A DNA stretch of 64,000 nt from Phocoena phocoena (taxonomy: Eukaryota > Chordata > Mammalia > Artiodactyla > Phocoenidae), in assembly GCF_963924675.1 (NCBI RefSeq), contig NC_089221.1:88640998-88704997 (forward strand). The letters are read 5' to 3'. The number at the start of each line of letters is the position of its first letter. The stretch's first letter is position 1. The notes beneath the pieces are model-generated. The model saw only the letters and a program-made list of their open reading frames with translations. It searched no databases and had not been told where the DNA came from. Positions 1-12,594 of this stretch are shown piece by piece. The position numbers and the translations under genes are program-made.

Positions 1-203
1 TTCTTTTTGCGGTACGCGGGCCTCTCACTGTTGTGGCCTCTCCCGTTGCAGAGCACAGGCTCAGGACGCGCAGGCTCAGCGGCCATGGCTCACGGGCCCA
101 GCCGCTCCGCGGCGGCATGTGGGATCTTCCCGGAATAGGGCACGAACCCGTGTCCCCTGCATCGGCAGGCGGACTCTCAACCACTGTGCCACCAGGGAAG
201 CCC
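1..203 (-). mobile_element. CHR-type tRNA-derived SINE, cut by window start
   Basis: This is the reverse complement of the ~200-bp SINE unit repeated through the window. The T-run that is its poly(A) tail on the other strand lies at the very start, and the unit ends with the conserved 5' head (gggcttccctggtgg read on the minus strand). The tail and one target-site duplication lie outside the window. It carries a small private duplication (gcggcggcatg) relative to the other copies. It is a non-autonomous retroposon that relies on L1 machinery and has no coding role. Confidence 0.93.
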
Positions 204-269
204 ATAATATTAATTTTAAACATTCTATTTACTTCTAGATGGGCATTACATTTAAATGATACAACAGTA

Positions 270-710
270 AGATAGTGAAAATGAAGTCTACTTCCTTCTT
301 CTATTCCTAGATGTCCAGTATCTTTCCCTGGAGGCCAGCTACACTACTAGCAATTTCTTGAGTAGCTTTCCAGAGATAACCTATGTACTTATAAATATAT
401 TCCATATGTGTGTGTATACATATACGTGTGTCTTACATATATATACAGATACATATGTATCCGTGTATATATGCAATTTGTCTGTCTATAAATACCATAT
501 GTTATTTTGGCATTTTTTTTTAACTTTCCATATACAGAACTTTTTAGTTTTAAAATGCACATTGGACATATGAATAACAACAAACATCCTTAAATATTAT
601 TTCCCTCATGTGAGAGTTTATCTGTTACATAAATACCTTGAAATGGAATTCTAGGTCAAAAAATATGCACATTTTTAATTTGAAAAGTACTGCTAATTTT
701 TGGTCATATT
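270..710 (-). mobile_element. Old L1M-type LINE 3' UTR relic
   Basis: The order of landmarks matches the 3' UTR of old mammalian L1M elements read in reverse. These are a ttccctggaggcc-like stretch, then ttccagagata, then a degenerate AT/GT-rich run near 404-480, then cttgaaatggaattctaggtcaaa and a following T-rich block. The copy is heavily diverged and has no open frame of interest. Family assignment is from memory of the consensus, not from an alignment. Confidence 0.6.
404..475. repeat. Degenerate TG/TA simple repeat
   Basis: This is an impure alternating pyrimidine-purine run of tgtgtgtg, tacatatac and tatatac units. It sits inside the L1M 3' UTR relic, where such tracts are common. Short open frames on both strands here are by-products of the repeat. 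Confidence 0.7.
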
Positions 711-3600
711 TTGTAATGGTTAAAACTTGGAATTTAAAAACACAACATGGCAATTAACTTCTTGCATGTCGTGACCATAGAATGGTTTACTGTGAATTTT
801 TACAGAAGGGAAAGACAATTCAAATTCAATAAAGCTTGCTTCTAGTCACTCTCTTATCCTCAAAGGTAATAATTCAAGGTGTACGACTGATTACTGAACC
901 CTAGAAAATAGGCCATGAATTACATGAAATATATGCCTGATAGATGGGAAAGCAAGAAAAATAAATGGAGAGAACATGAAAGAAAAGATTTTAGACCTGG
1001 GGTTCAAAAGGTTTCCCTTTTCTAGTAACTGCAGTTTCAGGGCAAAACTCCTCTCAAGCAAGAGGTGATGAGAGTACATTTTTTTTTTTTAAGTGAGAAA
1101 AGTGAAATAAAACTACCAGAGCTGTCTGAATCGGAAATTCTAACATTACCAATACAGTCTCATATGAGGAAGGAATGGCTGTCAAAGGAAATACTGAGGG
1201 AACCTGGGGAAGAAAGGTTTCTTAAGAGGACTGGGGACTATTGAAGATCAGGTTTCTGGCAGGAATTTTCAGATATCCTTACTGGTAAGAACTTCTTCCA
1301 AATGCTAAAAAGGGGAAGGGAGGAAGAGAAAAGGCGCAGACTAAGTTATGAAACTTCAGACTCCAAACCCAAAATGTCTTTATTGAGAACAAGAGCGATA
1401 TCATGACATTGATTATGAGGAAGGTTATGAAATCTTAGAGATCCTTCACAGTCTGCTAATACTGTTATTAATTAAATCAATATGTTGGGCTAAAGAAAAA
1501 AATATTTTTTAATATCCAAGGTATAGTAACCATTAAAGTTGTTTTTAACATAAAACCTAAATATATAGATTACCTTTTAAATATTTTTAAACTTAAAAAG
1601 TCTGGGATATATACGTGGCATGGCCTCATGCATGTATACGACCCTCACTGCCTTATCAGAATACAAAATGAAAGGATCAATCGTAATTATAATTTCCATT
1701 CTAAAGTGACTTCAAACAACTTATATAATTCTAGAGAACTATAATATAATCTTTAAATTACCTATATATTAATTTTCTTTAATAAATCAGAATATAAAAT
1801 AGGTTTAAGTGTATTATTTGCATCTAAAATTTAAGGACAGTGTCAAAATACTGAAGTGTTCTTTTCATTATCATTTTGGAAGGCAAGTAATTACAATTTT
1901 CCTCCATTTTATTATCTTTTTTACAAACTTACATATTTTCACAAAACTATCACTTATTTTATAATTTACCTGAAGTGGGATTTAAGAATTTCTCAGTTTT
2001 ATTCTCAATTATTCAAAATAAAACAAATATGCCTTTAGGTTTTCTGATTAGTATATGAAAATAAATGAGATAATTATATCTGAAATTAAATAAAGCATTT
2101 GGATCTTGAAAATGAGCACCAAGCATTTAAACATAAAAGCTAAATAATAATTTAAAGCAAAAATATATTTCACAAATGAAATAATTCAGTTTATCTTCTG
2201 AGAATGAATTATTAATTTTCATCTTATATCTACAATAAAGCAAGGTCACAGTATCATATAACTCTGAATCTACACCATGTTTTAAATAGATGTCTTAAAA
2301 TATATTACCTAGATAATATCTCATGTTTGTTGAATGAATATTCTATAAGAAATGTGATGGATATCATTAATAATTTATGTAACAGAGAAAAGTTTGTATC
2401 ATTATCATAACAATATGGATTTTTTGGTACTAACTATACGGAATATTTGAGTCACATAAAATAGACAATATATACCTCATATCATTTTATTGTTATATAT
2501 GTCCTTATTTTATCTTCTCTCCAGCAACATATATATCACTGTATTCCTATTAGTAAGCACCAAGCCTCATAAATATTAGGAGTTCAATAATTGATCTCTC
2601 AGTGAATACTGAATGAATTAATTGATTATAATATTCAATTTTCAGTTAAAACATGCTAAAGAACTCAAAGTAAATGGTAAAATGAGAAAAATTACTATTA
2701 TACACAACGAGAAAACAAAAACTTAACAGAATAATTATATTGACTAGAATGTTAGTTTCTGTCATCTACAATCTTGAGGGCCTCTAGATTGCATGAGCCC
2801 CTTCCAAGGCCTGGAAGTACTCCTAGCATTGTAGTCACATGATCATAAGTTTTCATAAGATATTTTAACAGTCATTTAAACTATTGCACATTTAGAACCA
2901 ATTTTTTATTTGTAATTTTGTGTTTGATTTCTTTAGAGGCGGAGGGAAAGTTATAATAGTGGCAGGCTCCACAAACTTGGATCCGCTCCACCATAGTTTC
3001 CTATTACACTTAAGATACCTGACACAAGAACTGAAAGTAAACCAACATTTGGACAGGTAACAAAGATTTGATTTACATTTACAAGTATCTGTCATCTCTT
3101 GTTGAAAAATCAACATATGGCCAATCCTAAGTTATGGGCTAGCACGCTACTCTGAAATACAGTTCGTCCTCTAACAAATCATGTGGTGAGATTTCAATTA
3201 GTTATCAGCACATTTTCTCAAATTGCAGTTTTCTTTTCTGGTAATTATTCTTGGACATTTATTGACAGTTAACGGCCGCTCTACTACTTCACTTATTTTA
3301 CTTCATGTGTTGACATTTCACATTTACTCATATTTTCAGGTAGCCTAAGGTACTTGAAGAAAACAGACACTTTTATATTACTTTTTTAATTCTTTATGAT
3401 TCATTCAGCATGTAAAATATCATCAAGTTGTTGTCTTTGCCTGTGTGATCTTATGTCTCGTTAAAAAATGTGCAGTAATTACAATACACATATAACACTC
3501 ACTTTTCTGTTAAATATTCTGACATACTTATTCTACCAAAATATCAAAAGTCAACCATCATGAAAGCGCCATGAAATACGTGAGTCAATGTTTTTGTTAA
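711..3600. other. AT-rich DNA, nothing recognised
   Basis: About 2.9 kb with no supported gene, RNA gene or clear repeat. A T11 run at about 1079-1090 is the only simple-sequence landmark. A stretch near 2540-2630 faintly resembles an L2 3' end (ttcaataattga, gaatgaatta) but is too short to call. Stops are frequent in all frames. Confidence 0.5.
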
Positions 3601-3953
3601 GGCCAGCAAAAAAAAAAAAAAAAAAAGTTCTCTTTACACCAATAAAACATAAATACTCCTAATTGCTAACAGACTTCTTTTGACAAGTGTTAGCCCAAAA
3701 TGAATGCTTACAACCTATGCTGAGTAATGGATGCGTGGAAAATAACATTTACGTGGAAACGCTGACACAGTTTTCACCAGAAAAAACTACTAAACTTATA
3801 TATCAGTGCTAGCTTAACAGGGCAATTAGAATACTCTTGGCCTTGGAATGATGTAAGAAAACATTTAAAGAACATCTGATTCCGCTGAAAATAAGACCAT
3901 AAGATTTTTGTTAAAACAAATGCCTGAAGGTGTGAGTATGATATTACTTAGAT

Positions 3954-3960
3954 ACACACA

Positions 3961-3995
<35 letters not shown>

Positions 3996-4017
3996 TACAC
4001 ACATGCCACACACACAT
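3954..4017. repeat. CA microsatellite
   Basis: This is a (CA)n dinucleotide array with a few interruptions (cat, cta, tgcca). The open frames crossing it on both strands (Cys-Val or Thr-His repeats) are artefacts. The longest uninterrupted part is long enough to vary in length between individuals. Confidence 0.95.
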
Positions 4018-5780
4018 ACCATGGTCTACAGCAAGAAATATTTTGATCCTTTTCAAAGGACATTTTGTTATTTTGCGGGGGTAGAAGCTAAGAGAAATAA
4101 GAAAAACTATATGGAGAACATGCCCTACAATTTACAACCGAATCATGTTTACTACAACTATTACATCATTTGCTTTCCTTTCTTGTATTATGCTATATCT
4201 ACATTATTTTGTAGAGTATGTATTTTAAGAGATGGATACTAAAGATTTAGGAGAACAGGACTTAACAGTTTGACTTATAGTAAGGCTACTCTAGAACACT
4301 TATTTTATTTGGAAAGTAGAAACATTAAGGACATACCTTTTTTAAGTCAAGAAGGTAAGGAATATGAGTGACGGCCATGTGCAAAGCAAGAATAAGGGAA
4401 AAATCATTCTTAAAGGATAATTTTGTGTTATCTGTTACTGTGTTTTCGTGTATATGCATCATGCCAACAGTGGGTATAAATAGAAAATAAGAACTCATAG
4501 GAGAAAGTTGCAAAGGAAGTTATCCTCATTAGAAAGCTAGATTCTGTAACCGGCAAGTCAGAAAATCACAGAGGTAAACTAAACTTCCTGCTGATCCACT
4601 GAGAAAAGGAAGATTATTTTATTTTTCCTGCTCCCTCCCCTCACCTAGCCCCAGTGGTTACAGTCAGTCAAGAAAGCTGCCTTCCTTTTCCTGGTTTCAA
4701 AGGGTGTCGTGCCCCCCACACTGCTGGAAGAAGAAATGAGAGCTGACGACTCCATACATATATCTTTCTAATTTCAAAACCTTCCTCAAGCAGATGCCTG
4801 AAACCAAGTTCTACAGTGCTGATAAATGATTTTGTTTCACTTTATATTCTAGGCTGCTAGATAAAATTATTTTGAGGCTAGACAGCACTCCAGTGGTCAA
4901 ATAACAAAATTAATCTGCAGACTACTCTTACAAGGAGAACTACCCTTCTAGATTAGTTGTTGGATTCTTCCTCTACTGACGTCCTAAGATACTTCTTTGG
5001 ACACATGGCATATATTTCAAATTAAAATATTACGCATTAAAACAGCAGGTTAAGTAGAAGTTTTTCTCCTTATAACAGATTTGTAAATGAATCATTAAGT
5101 GTTGGAAATCTCATCATAAATTACTCTGTTCACTATGTCATTCCCTTATATCCATTTAGGCCCTATAAAGCCAAATTCTGCAAAACGTTCAATAACACAT
5201 CTAATCTTAAGGCTCTGATCAGGTTAACGATAGTTTCCTTCAGGATTGCATTCATCTTCACAAAGTGTGGTTGTCTAACCTAACCACTGTTAGGTTCAGA
5301 GACATTAACTTTTAAAGATACTTTTAACAGTTCTTCCCTATTACTAAAAATCTTACCTTTCGCGCTAGTAAATACAAAGAGCTTTTCATGGTAGCATGAA
5401 GAAAGAAACTGCCATAAAATGAAAACTGAAAAACATACTGTTTTTAAGTTACCAAACAGGGTTTATTTAACAAGGGTATACTTTATCACTACAAATGCCT
5501 TCAACCCGTCTCACAAGATGCATCTTCTTTTCCTACTGTCGTTTCTATTGCATAAATCAAAACAGGACTCATTAGGGTAAACCAAACTTCAATTGCAAGG
5601 ATCTCAGCATTTCTGAAAACATAGATATAAAGATATCCAAGTTAATGTCACTTAATTAAAAATATATAGGTTGCTCTGGACAGTTTTTACTAACCCTGGT
5701 CCTTATTATCTGAACTAGTGAGATTAAGATAATTTAGGGCTGAATAGTTCCAGAGTGCAGCAGAGCATAAAGGCCTTCTA
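4018..5780. other. AT-rich DNA, nothing recognised
   Basis: About 1.75 kb without a supported gene or confident repeat. A pyrimidine-rich block near 4615-4655 (ttcctgctccctcccctcacctag) would serve as a 3' splice-site-like tract, but no convincing exon follows it. Confidence 0.45.
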
Positions 5781-5795
5781 AAATAAAGAGGCCCA

Positions 5796-5986
5796 GGGCT
5801 TCCCTGGTGGCGCAGTGGTTGAGAGTCCGCCTGCCGATGCAGGGGACACGGGTTCGTGCCCCGGTCTGGGAAGATCCCACGTGCTGCGGAGCGGCTGGGC
5901 CCGTGAGCCATGGCCGCTGAGCCTGCGCGTCCGGAGCCTGTCCTCCGCAACGGGAGAGGCCACAACAGTGAGAGGCCCGCGTAACG

Positions 5987-6016
<30 letters not shown>
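5796..6016 (+). mobile_element. CHR-type SINE with long poly(A)
   Basis: This is a full-length copy. It starts with the gggcttccctggtggcgcag head (A-box-like TGGCGCAGTGG), has the B-box-like GGTTCGTGCCC, and ends in an A-run of about 30. A 15-bp target-site duplication, aaataaagaggccca, flanks it at 5781-5795 and 6017-6031. The perfect duplication and long pure tail argue for recent insertion. The unit before the tail is gcgtaacgcat, a variant of the usual gcgtaccgc. Confidence 0.97.
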
Positions 6017-6021
<5 letters not shown>

Positions 6022-6599
6022 AAGAGGCCCAAATCCAGAATACCCACCACCATGTAACTACCACTGGGAAATGCAATTTTAATTTGCAGGAGGATTTTAA
6101 GGAAACTCTTCAGGGTAAATAACAGTGAATCCTAACCAAAAAAAAAAAAAAAGGGAATTCAATAATTTTGCAGATGAAGCAGATAAGACATTGCTACAAC
6201 ACTTTTAAAACCAGCCAAATGCAGTTTCTTGATTGGAAAGAGCTCTCTGAACTAATCAGAATGCAAAGCACCTTGAGATAAAATTTCACGAAAGATCGAT
6301 TTGTGAAAACATTTTTTGTTACTGAGATAAAATGCACTACCATCCATAGACGGCACGGCTAGGACAAACTCAGTCGTCCCACCGAAATTCCCAATGTGTA
6401 ACTTTTGGCTTGGCTGCCAAAACATGCATTTTAATATCCTGTTTCGAAAGTAGGACTACAGGCACTAAGATTTTTATAATTCTATTATACTCAACCTATC
6501 TGTATGAAGTTCTCAGGTAAAAGACAATGAGCAAAATCTTTAACAGGAAGTATGTGCTTCAGGACTCAGTAACATTTGAAAAACAAAACTCCATCTGTG

Positions 6600-6805
6600 G
6601 GCTTCCCTGGTGGCTCAGTGGTTGAGAGTCCGCCTGCCGATGCAGGGGACACAGGTTCGTGCCCTATTCCGGGAAGATCCCACATGCCGCGGAGCGGCTG
6701 GGCCCGTGAGCCATGGCCGCTGGGCCTGCGCGTCCGGAGCCTGTGCTCCGCAGCGGGAGAGGCCAAAACAGTGAGAGGCCTGCATACCGCCAAAAAAAAA
6801 ACCAC
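6600..6805 (+). mobile_element. CHR-type SINE
   Basis: Full-length copy in the same orientation as its neighbour 0.6 kb upstream. The 13-bp target-site duplication aactccatctgtg lies at 6587-6599 and 6806-6818. The A-tail is short and interrupted (accacaac before the second duplication). The 153-codon frame that starts here is SINE sequence running into unique DNA. Confidence 0.96.
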
Positions 6806-7045
6806 AACTCCATCTGTGTCACATATCTCAGGTGTAGGCTTGAAATTAAACAGAAAACTTCATCTCATTGTTGGCATCTCCAGTTGTGAGGATGACTTAA
6901 TTGAACTGCATGGATTCCTCTTTGTGCCAATCTCAATACGGATCCAAACTGATACCAACCTGATTCTAAGTCACCTTCCTTATCCACAGCACTTCGGGGT
7001 GGAGGCTGGTGCTGAGAATCATTCTGTCCTCCTCTAACCTTGCCC

Positions 7046-7053
7046 TGACGTCA
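7046..7053. promoter_or_regulatory. Palindromic CRE-like octamer
   Basis: This is a perfect TGACGTCA, the consensus site for CREB/ATF factors, just upstream of an LTR-like block. It contains a CpG in an otherwise CpG-poor stretch. An 8-bp match alone does not show function. Confidence 0.25.
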
Positions 7054-7109
7054 CAGAGGAAGTAGCTCTGAACACATCCTTCCCAAGCCTAATCTCTTCA
7101 GTCCCCCTG

Positions 7110-7884
7110 TGATATTGTGATGTATAATAAGAAACAAATACTTCATCTTTCTCCCTCATTTCTGGCACAGAGCTCCTAAAATCCTTAGACTTTCCAAAGC
7201 GCTGAGAGATATAAACGTGTTTTTGTTATGATAATGAGGTGACTTTTGGATCCCATTTAAGGAAGGGGCTGATTGCCAGGAGAACCAACCTTGTCCTTAG
7301 AGGATTGGAACTTTCTGTCCCGACCTCTTCCCCCGACCACCTCTGGGAGGGGAGAGGGGCTGGAGGTTTAATCAATGATTTAATCAATGGTACCAACTTA
7401 AAGAAGCCTCCATAAAAACCCAAAAGGATGGTGTTTGTAGAGCTTCTGGGTTGGTGAACACGTGGAGATTTGGGGAAAGTGGCCCGTTTAGAGACTGCAT
7501 GGAAGCTCCTCACCCTCTCCCCATACCTTGCCCTGTGCATCTCTTCCACCTGGCTGTTTCAGAGTTATATCCTTTTACTATAATAAACCAGTAACCCAGT
7601 AAGTAAAATGTTTCTCTGAGTTCTGTGAGCTGATCTAGCAAACTAATTGAACTCAATGAGGGGTGCATTAGAACCTCCAATATGTAGCCAAATCATTCAG
7701 CCAAATGCTTCAGCTGGCATCTGAAGTGGAGGGCAGTCTTGTGGGACCAAATCCTTCACTTTGGAATTTGATGCTATCTCTGGGTAAACAGTGTCAGAAC
7801 TGAGTTGAAGTGCGGGACACCCAGCCGGCATCAGAGCTTGTTTGTTGGCGTGGGAAAAATCTCCACATGTTGGAATCAGTAATC
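7110..7884 (+). mobile_element. Probable ancient endogenous-retrovirus LTR
   Basis: This block of about 775 bp is unlike its AT-rich surroundings and reads like an LTR. It begins with TG (tgatattgtgatg), has a GC-richer middle, a cctccataaaaaccc segment, and an ataataaacc polyadenylation-type signal at about 7580. It then has a region resembling R/U5 (tgtttctctgagttctgtgagc) and ends near aatca. I recognise the sequence as a known mammalian interspersed repeat but cannot name the family safely. No flanking gag, pol or env frame is visible, so it would be a solo LTR. Confidence 0.5.
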
Positions 7885-8419
7885 AGAATCCTTACCTACC
7901 TCATTCCAAACCTGACTATTTTTTTCTTCTTATTCCTCTCTCCCAACCTCAGTCAGCCTTTCTCTCTCTCCTGTGTTTCTCCATGCTCCTTTCTCGAATT
8001 CTAAAAGGAACTTCCCTTATTCTGTTTTACCCCAAAGTCATTATCACATTTTTCCTTCCCCTTCATGAATACACACCAAATCAGTTAAACTTGCTGTCCC
8101 TTCTGTCTCATCTTTCATTTACTCATTGGTACATTATACTCTAGTTTCTAACCCACAAATAGTAGATTACAACTCCAGCAAAACTACCTAAGTCACACGA
8201 TTTCCTAAACCAAAAATCCAGCTTAGGATCTTACCCTAAACAGCTTCCACAATATCTGGTTTTGCCAAATACCCAATTCATGAAGCCGTCTTCTCTTTGG
8301 CAGCATCAGATTGGCTCTTCTCCTATCGTACTGATTGCTTCTTAGTTTCCTAGCATGTGTTTCCTCAGCTCCCTTGAATGGCGTAACCTCATTTACTTCA
8401 AGTGATGTGTATATCACTC

Positions 8420-8575
8420 TTACCGAATGCCTCCCAAATGCATCCTTGGTCCTGATCTTTATCCCTAATCTTTATGCCTGCGACACTTGTCTAAATAGAC
8501 TTCAACTGAGATTTAACATGTCTAAAACCAGTCATCATCTATATCCCCTCACACCTTATTTTACCTAACTAAAGT
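8420..8575 (+). mobile_element. L2 LINE fragment
   Basis: The order cctcccaaat, ctgatctttatccc, acttcaactgagatttaacatgtctaaaacca follows the L2 consensus section that encodes part of the L2 reverse-transcriptase ORF C-terminal region. It is strongly diverged and frame-broken. Confidence 0.6.
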
Positions 8576-9778
8576 TTAAGAAAGCTTACTTGACCAAATG
8601 TAAAGAGTTAAGTAAGAATGCTAAAAGAATTCTTACTAACACCCCCAAACCTTCACAACATGTTACATAAATGAGAGAGTTAATACCGCAAATTCAAGAA
8701 TGAGCAAAAGCCAAGTCAAGAACAGTTATAATGTCACGATCTGCAGAAATATTCCTAGAGAGGATGACAAGGAAGTCCTCAGCAGTATCTTGATCTTAAC
8801 CACCAACTCATTCTTCTTAAACTCTTCTGCATTAGACATTTCAGATGTCTAGTGGCAGGCTAAGTGTTGCTCAACCTTCTCGACGTGAGATATGTTGCAT
8901 TTAGCAGAAAAATGTTATGGAGCTAAACAAATAAAAGGACCATACCTGAAGTGGAAAAGATTAAAAAAGGTACATGGGATCCCATTCACAAAACTGCTGA
9001 AATACATGTGCTTATTTTCTGATAAGCTTCTTTTCATTTACACATGTTTTTGCTTCAGGAAGAACACTTTTAGTCCTATGTCAAGTTACAAAAGTTAGAA
9101 ATGCCCATAAGGCTATATTTTAATGCTACTTCATAGCAATAGCTGGCAAAATGGCAGAGTAAAAAGGACAAAATAAAAAATGAAAAACTCTGTGTCTATA
9201 CTACTACGTTTGGAACATGAAATCTAGGGAGAAGCCACTCCCTTTATTTAATGGATAAAGACTGAACTGCATTGATTTTGAAATCTCAGAGCTAAAGTGG
9301 TTACAAGGGTGGAAGAGAAGAGTATTTTAAACATCTATGAACACCTTGCTTACTTTCTGAAGTAGCTATGAAGACTTGAGATATAAACAAATAAAAGAAA
9401 ATGTTACTCATGCATTTAATTACCATCAATTATAAGGTACTATCTACAGGGATCTAAATTGAAGTCAAAACCTACCATGGAAAACAGTACACAAGAGGAA
9501 ATGAATGACAACCAAAACTTAAAAATAAAAAAGTAACTAACCTGTTCTACGTGGAAGGCTCAGCAGATGAAGATGAGAAAACAATATAGCAAAGCTTTAT
9601 AGCATAAGCTAGTTTCTCGAAAATCCAACATGTTAAGGACCTTATTAAGGAAAGCATTCAGTGCTATATTTATAAAGCATTTTCTATGATGAAATATAAT
9701 GGAATAACATAAATTCGTACTGAGGATTAGGTCAATCTCATGAAACCAGGCACATGTTTTTAGGTAGGAAAGAAGTAC
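8576..9778. other. AT-rich DNA, nothing recognised
   Basis: About 1.2 kb of plain AT-rich sequence. No open frame resembles a known protein, and no repeat is called with confidence. Confidence 0.45.
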
Positions 9779-9812
9779 GGGGCGGGGGGGGAAGAATGGG
9801 GTGGGGGGAGGG
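9779..9812 (+). other. G-rich tract with quadruplex potential
   Basis: Five G-runs of 3 to 8 bases (GGGG, G8, GGGG, G6, GGG) occur within 34 bp, separated by loops of 1 to 6 bases. This satisfies the usual G-quadruplex pattern on the plus strand. It lies in AT-rich DNA with no promoter context. Confidence 0.75.
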
Positions 9813-9934
9813 TGACACGATAACAGCTTCTATACTTGTCTTATAATAAGTCATTGTATGACCAGATCATGCAAAATCAGGTAGATTTAAATCATTTTCT
9901 TGTTAGAAAAGTAGGACACTGAAAGCTATATGGT

Positions 9935-10250
9935 TGCTCATTCATTCATTCTTTATCCAATATTTACCTCTTAACCATTAACTGCCAGGCTCTGTGCTAA
10001 GTAATAATGAAGATGACGCCTCTCCTCACAGAAACAGACAAAACTGAGCAACCTGGTGAGTGCTATCACAGACGTTTGCGAGGGTGCTATGGAAACCTAG
10101 GGGAGATGTACCTAACCTAGCAGGTCTCTTTTGTTTAATGTGAAAGAAACGCAGTTAGAACTAGGTTTGGATTAAAAGGCCAGTAGACTGGGTTCCACAG
10201 AAGAGGAAGATGCATTCAGGAACAACTGGAAGCAAGGACAGTGAAGTCCT
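9935..10250 (-). mobile_element. L2 LINE 3' region
   Basis: The reverse-strand L2 3' end is recognisable. It has an attcattcatt run, then aatatttacctctt, ccaggctctgtgctaagtaa, cctctcctcacagaaacagacaaa, and further on ggccagtagactgg and gaacaactggaagcaagg. Diverged and short. Confidence 0.65.
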
Positions 10251-12117
10251 ACTTTCTCTGTGTTTCTTTCCATTTCTCTCTATACATTGGCTTCATTCTC
10301 TCAGAATCATTGCCTGCACAACTCAGAACCACGGCTGAGGAAGCTCTGTTTTGACACCTCCCCAGGCTTGGCACTGGACTGGCGATCTTGAGCTATGCTT
10401 ACCGTTGATCCAGAATAATCACTAAACAAGCCCTCTTAGGAACACTACCTTAGAGATCTGAAGCCAAACCCATTTGATGTCTGAGAAGGTGATGAAATGT
10501 GAACAGCAAAGGTCAAGTGGTTAGTCCTGGTTCAGCAGGAATTGCACTCTCTGGGCCTGCTTACTAGAAAGCTGGGTGCTTCCTAATGAAGCTGGTGTAA
10601 ACTTTACTGACGGCCTTGACTATGTTGCTGAAAAATAATTTGTATAATGATGAGGCAAAGTGATCCTGAAACTCTCCACAAGGGCCTTTTTAGAATTTTG
10701 GACATGTTCCTTAAATAGGAAGTCTCAAGATATAATTGCTGACTCCTGATTAAAAATAAAATATTTGATATTTGATGTGATGGAAGCCACAGGGTGGAGT
10801 TTCAATGTTTTTAAAGACAAGACATTCCTTACCTGTGTTTTAATCCTCAGCATTACAGAAGGACCAGAGAAATTCATTAGAGAAAAATAAAATATCCTCA
10901 AACTCAAAAATTTCATCATTATTAACCTCTGCTTGAAAAAGTTAAATGTGCAATTATAGGCTCACTGGGAAAACATAACCAACCTAGTTATAAAATCTGT
11001 ATGGTTATTTTGTGGGTGTGAGCAATGAGGTTTGAAGGATTATCTCACAGGGGCTGCAGAAGTGGCAAACTTTTCTTGTATTTCTGGCTTGTCTCTTGTT
11101 TACTACCCAGCAGTTGCAATGGGGGTCATTTACACAACAATTATTTAGAAGTAACTCCTTTGAAATGCATTGTGTGATTAATTGACTTGGCTTCAGGAAT
11201 GCAATGTTGTTTCTACACTGTTGTTCACTTCAACCTAATGCCCCCTAGAGCATAGATCCAATTAAGAAACAAGGCAGGGAGGCAGATATTAAGCGAACTA
11301 TTTCTATATCACACAGCACTTTCATACGGGATTGAACACCACCACCTACTGTCTGCAGGCACTTGATTTATTCAGTACATCCCTGTGACACTGGGGTTAT
11401 GGGTGATGAAAATGAATAGGATTTAAAGTAAATGTCTTAGAGAAAAATTAAAACCAGATAAATTTAACTTATTAAGAAGTGCGTTCTAACACAAAAGCCT
11501 AAATACAGCTAAAACTTAATTTTCTCTTAGAAATACAAAGGATAATGATCTGGCCTATGGATTATTTCGGTATATAGTGAGAGTAGAATTTTCCTCTTCA
11601 ATGAGATGTTTCCAATCAAACTGGCATGGGGAAACAATCTTTTTCACAAGGATTTGCATTTCCCATTCTTTAAAGGAGAAATCACCTACTTTGTTAATAG
11701 AGGCAAAATCAGGAATCAGCAGAGTCACATACCAAATGCTCACACATTGAGCAGTTAGGCCTTTCCTCCTCTAATATAAAAGGCACGGGACAGTAACACA
11801 CAGGGTCTCCTTATAATCATAGGTTCAGACAGTACTCAAGCTTCGCCTGGCAAATAATGTCCCAGTTGTTCCTCCAGGCTCCACTCCATCTGAACCCACA
11901 CAGTTTCCCTTCCCTTTTTTCTCTCTCCAAGTAACTTTCTACTCTGCCTACTTAGCTATACTCCAGCACCCTCTGGGTTGCAAATTCATTAAGACGAAAA
12001 AGCTTAAGTCCAACTCTCAATTCTACATACAAATTGAGGACAAAAGGCTTCCTGGTAAAACAGATCTCCAATGTTTGTCACCAGCATAAGGCCCCAGTGG
12101 GTGAGAAAACTGGGGAA
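10251..12117. other. Unassigned DNA
   Basis: About 1.9 kb in which I recognise no repeat or gene. The part at about 11030-11400 is moderately complex and less AT-rich (gattaattgacttgg, cttcaacctaatgcccc). It could be conserved non-coding DNA, but nothing in a single sequence proves that. Confidence 0.4.
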
Positions 12118-12270
12118 GCAGGAAGCACACAGGCTCAACTGTAATTCCATCTCTGTCCCTACTCTCTGACCTTGGGAAAATTACTCAGTGTCTCCCAGCC
12201 AGTTACATATTTACATATAAGGACATATGGAAAATAAGGGTTACAGAGTGTTTCTCAAAGTCCCCTCTGG
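12118..12270 (+). mobile_element. Possible MIR fragment
   Basis: The words ccatctctgtccctactctctgaccttgggaaaa and ttactcagtgtctccc fit the middle of a MIR, a tRNA-derived SINE of mammals. The ends are not defined. It lies directly before a better-preserved MIR in the same orientation. Confidence 0.5.
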
Positions 12271-12289
12271 TAACAAAGCACTAAAGCTG

Positions 12290-12515
12290 TAACGTAGAAA
12301 GAGCAGTAGTTCAACCATGGACTTAGGCTCAGATCGCCTGGTTCAAACCTCAGCTGGGTCACTTCCTAGCAATAAATGCCTGGTCTCTCATCTCTAAAAT
12401 GGTGATGAACCTCATAGCATTGTTATGAAAATTAAATTACTCAGTATTATCAATAAGTGCCCAGGATAATGCCTGACACATAGCAAATGTTCCGTATGTG
12501 TTAGCTGTCCTCATT
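12290..12515 (+). mobile_element. MIR SINE
   Basis: This is a near-full-length MIR. It has agagcagtagttcaac at its head, ggttcaaacctcagctgggtc, cacttcctagca, ctcatctctaaaatggtgatgaacc, and the 3' end aatgcctgacacatagcaaatgttc. This ancient family predates the radiation of placental mammals. Confidence 0.9.
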
Positions 12516-12594
12516 GTCATTCTAAAAATTTCCAACCACAGATTGGTGTGCAGGAGCCACCTGACACTCTGCCTCTGTTCAGAGTAGATAAAAT

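Noticed and set aside
3865..4056. Cys-Val-rich frame on the minus strand, and similar frames at 13.3-13.6 kb.
   Set aside because: Direct translation of CA/TG microsatellites.
5796..6016. SINE head considered as a tRNA gene because of A and B boxes.
   Set aside because: No cloverleaf with a valid acceptor stem or anticodon loop can be supported. The boxes are inherited from the tRNA ancestor of the SINE.
5690..7037. Frames of 79-153 codons over the SINEs at 5.8 and 6.6 kb, and the equivalents at every other SINE.
   Set aside because: The same two peptide patterns (one per strand) recur at each copy because the SINE body has few stops in those frames. They are repeat shadows, not a gene family.
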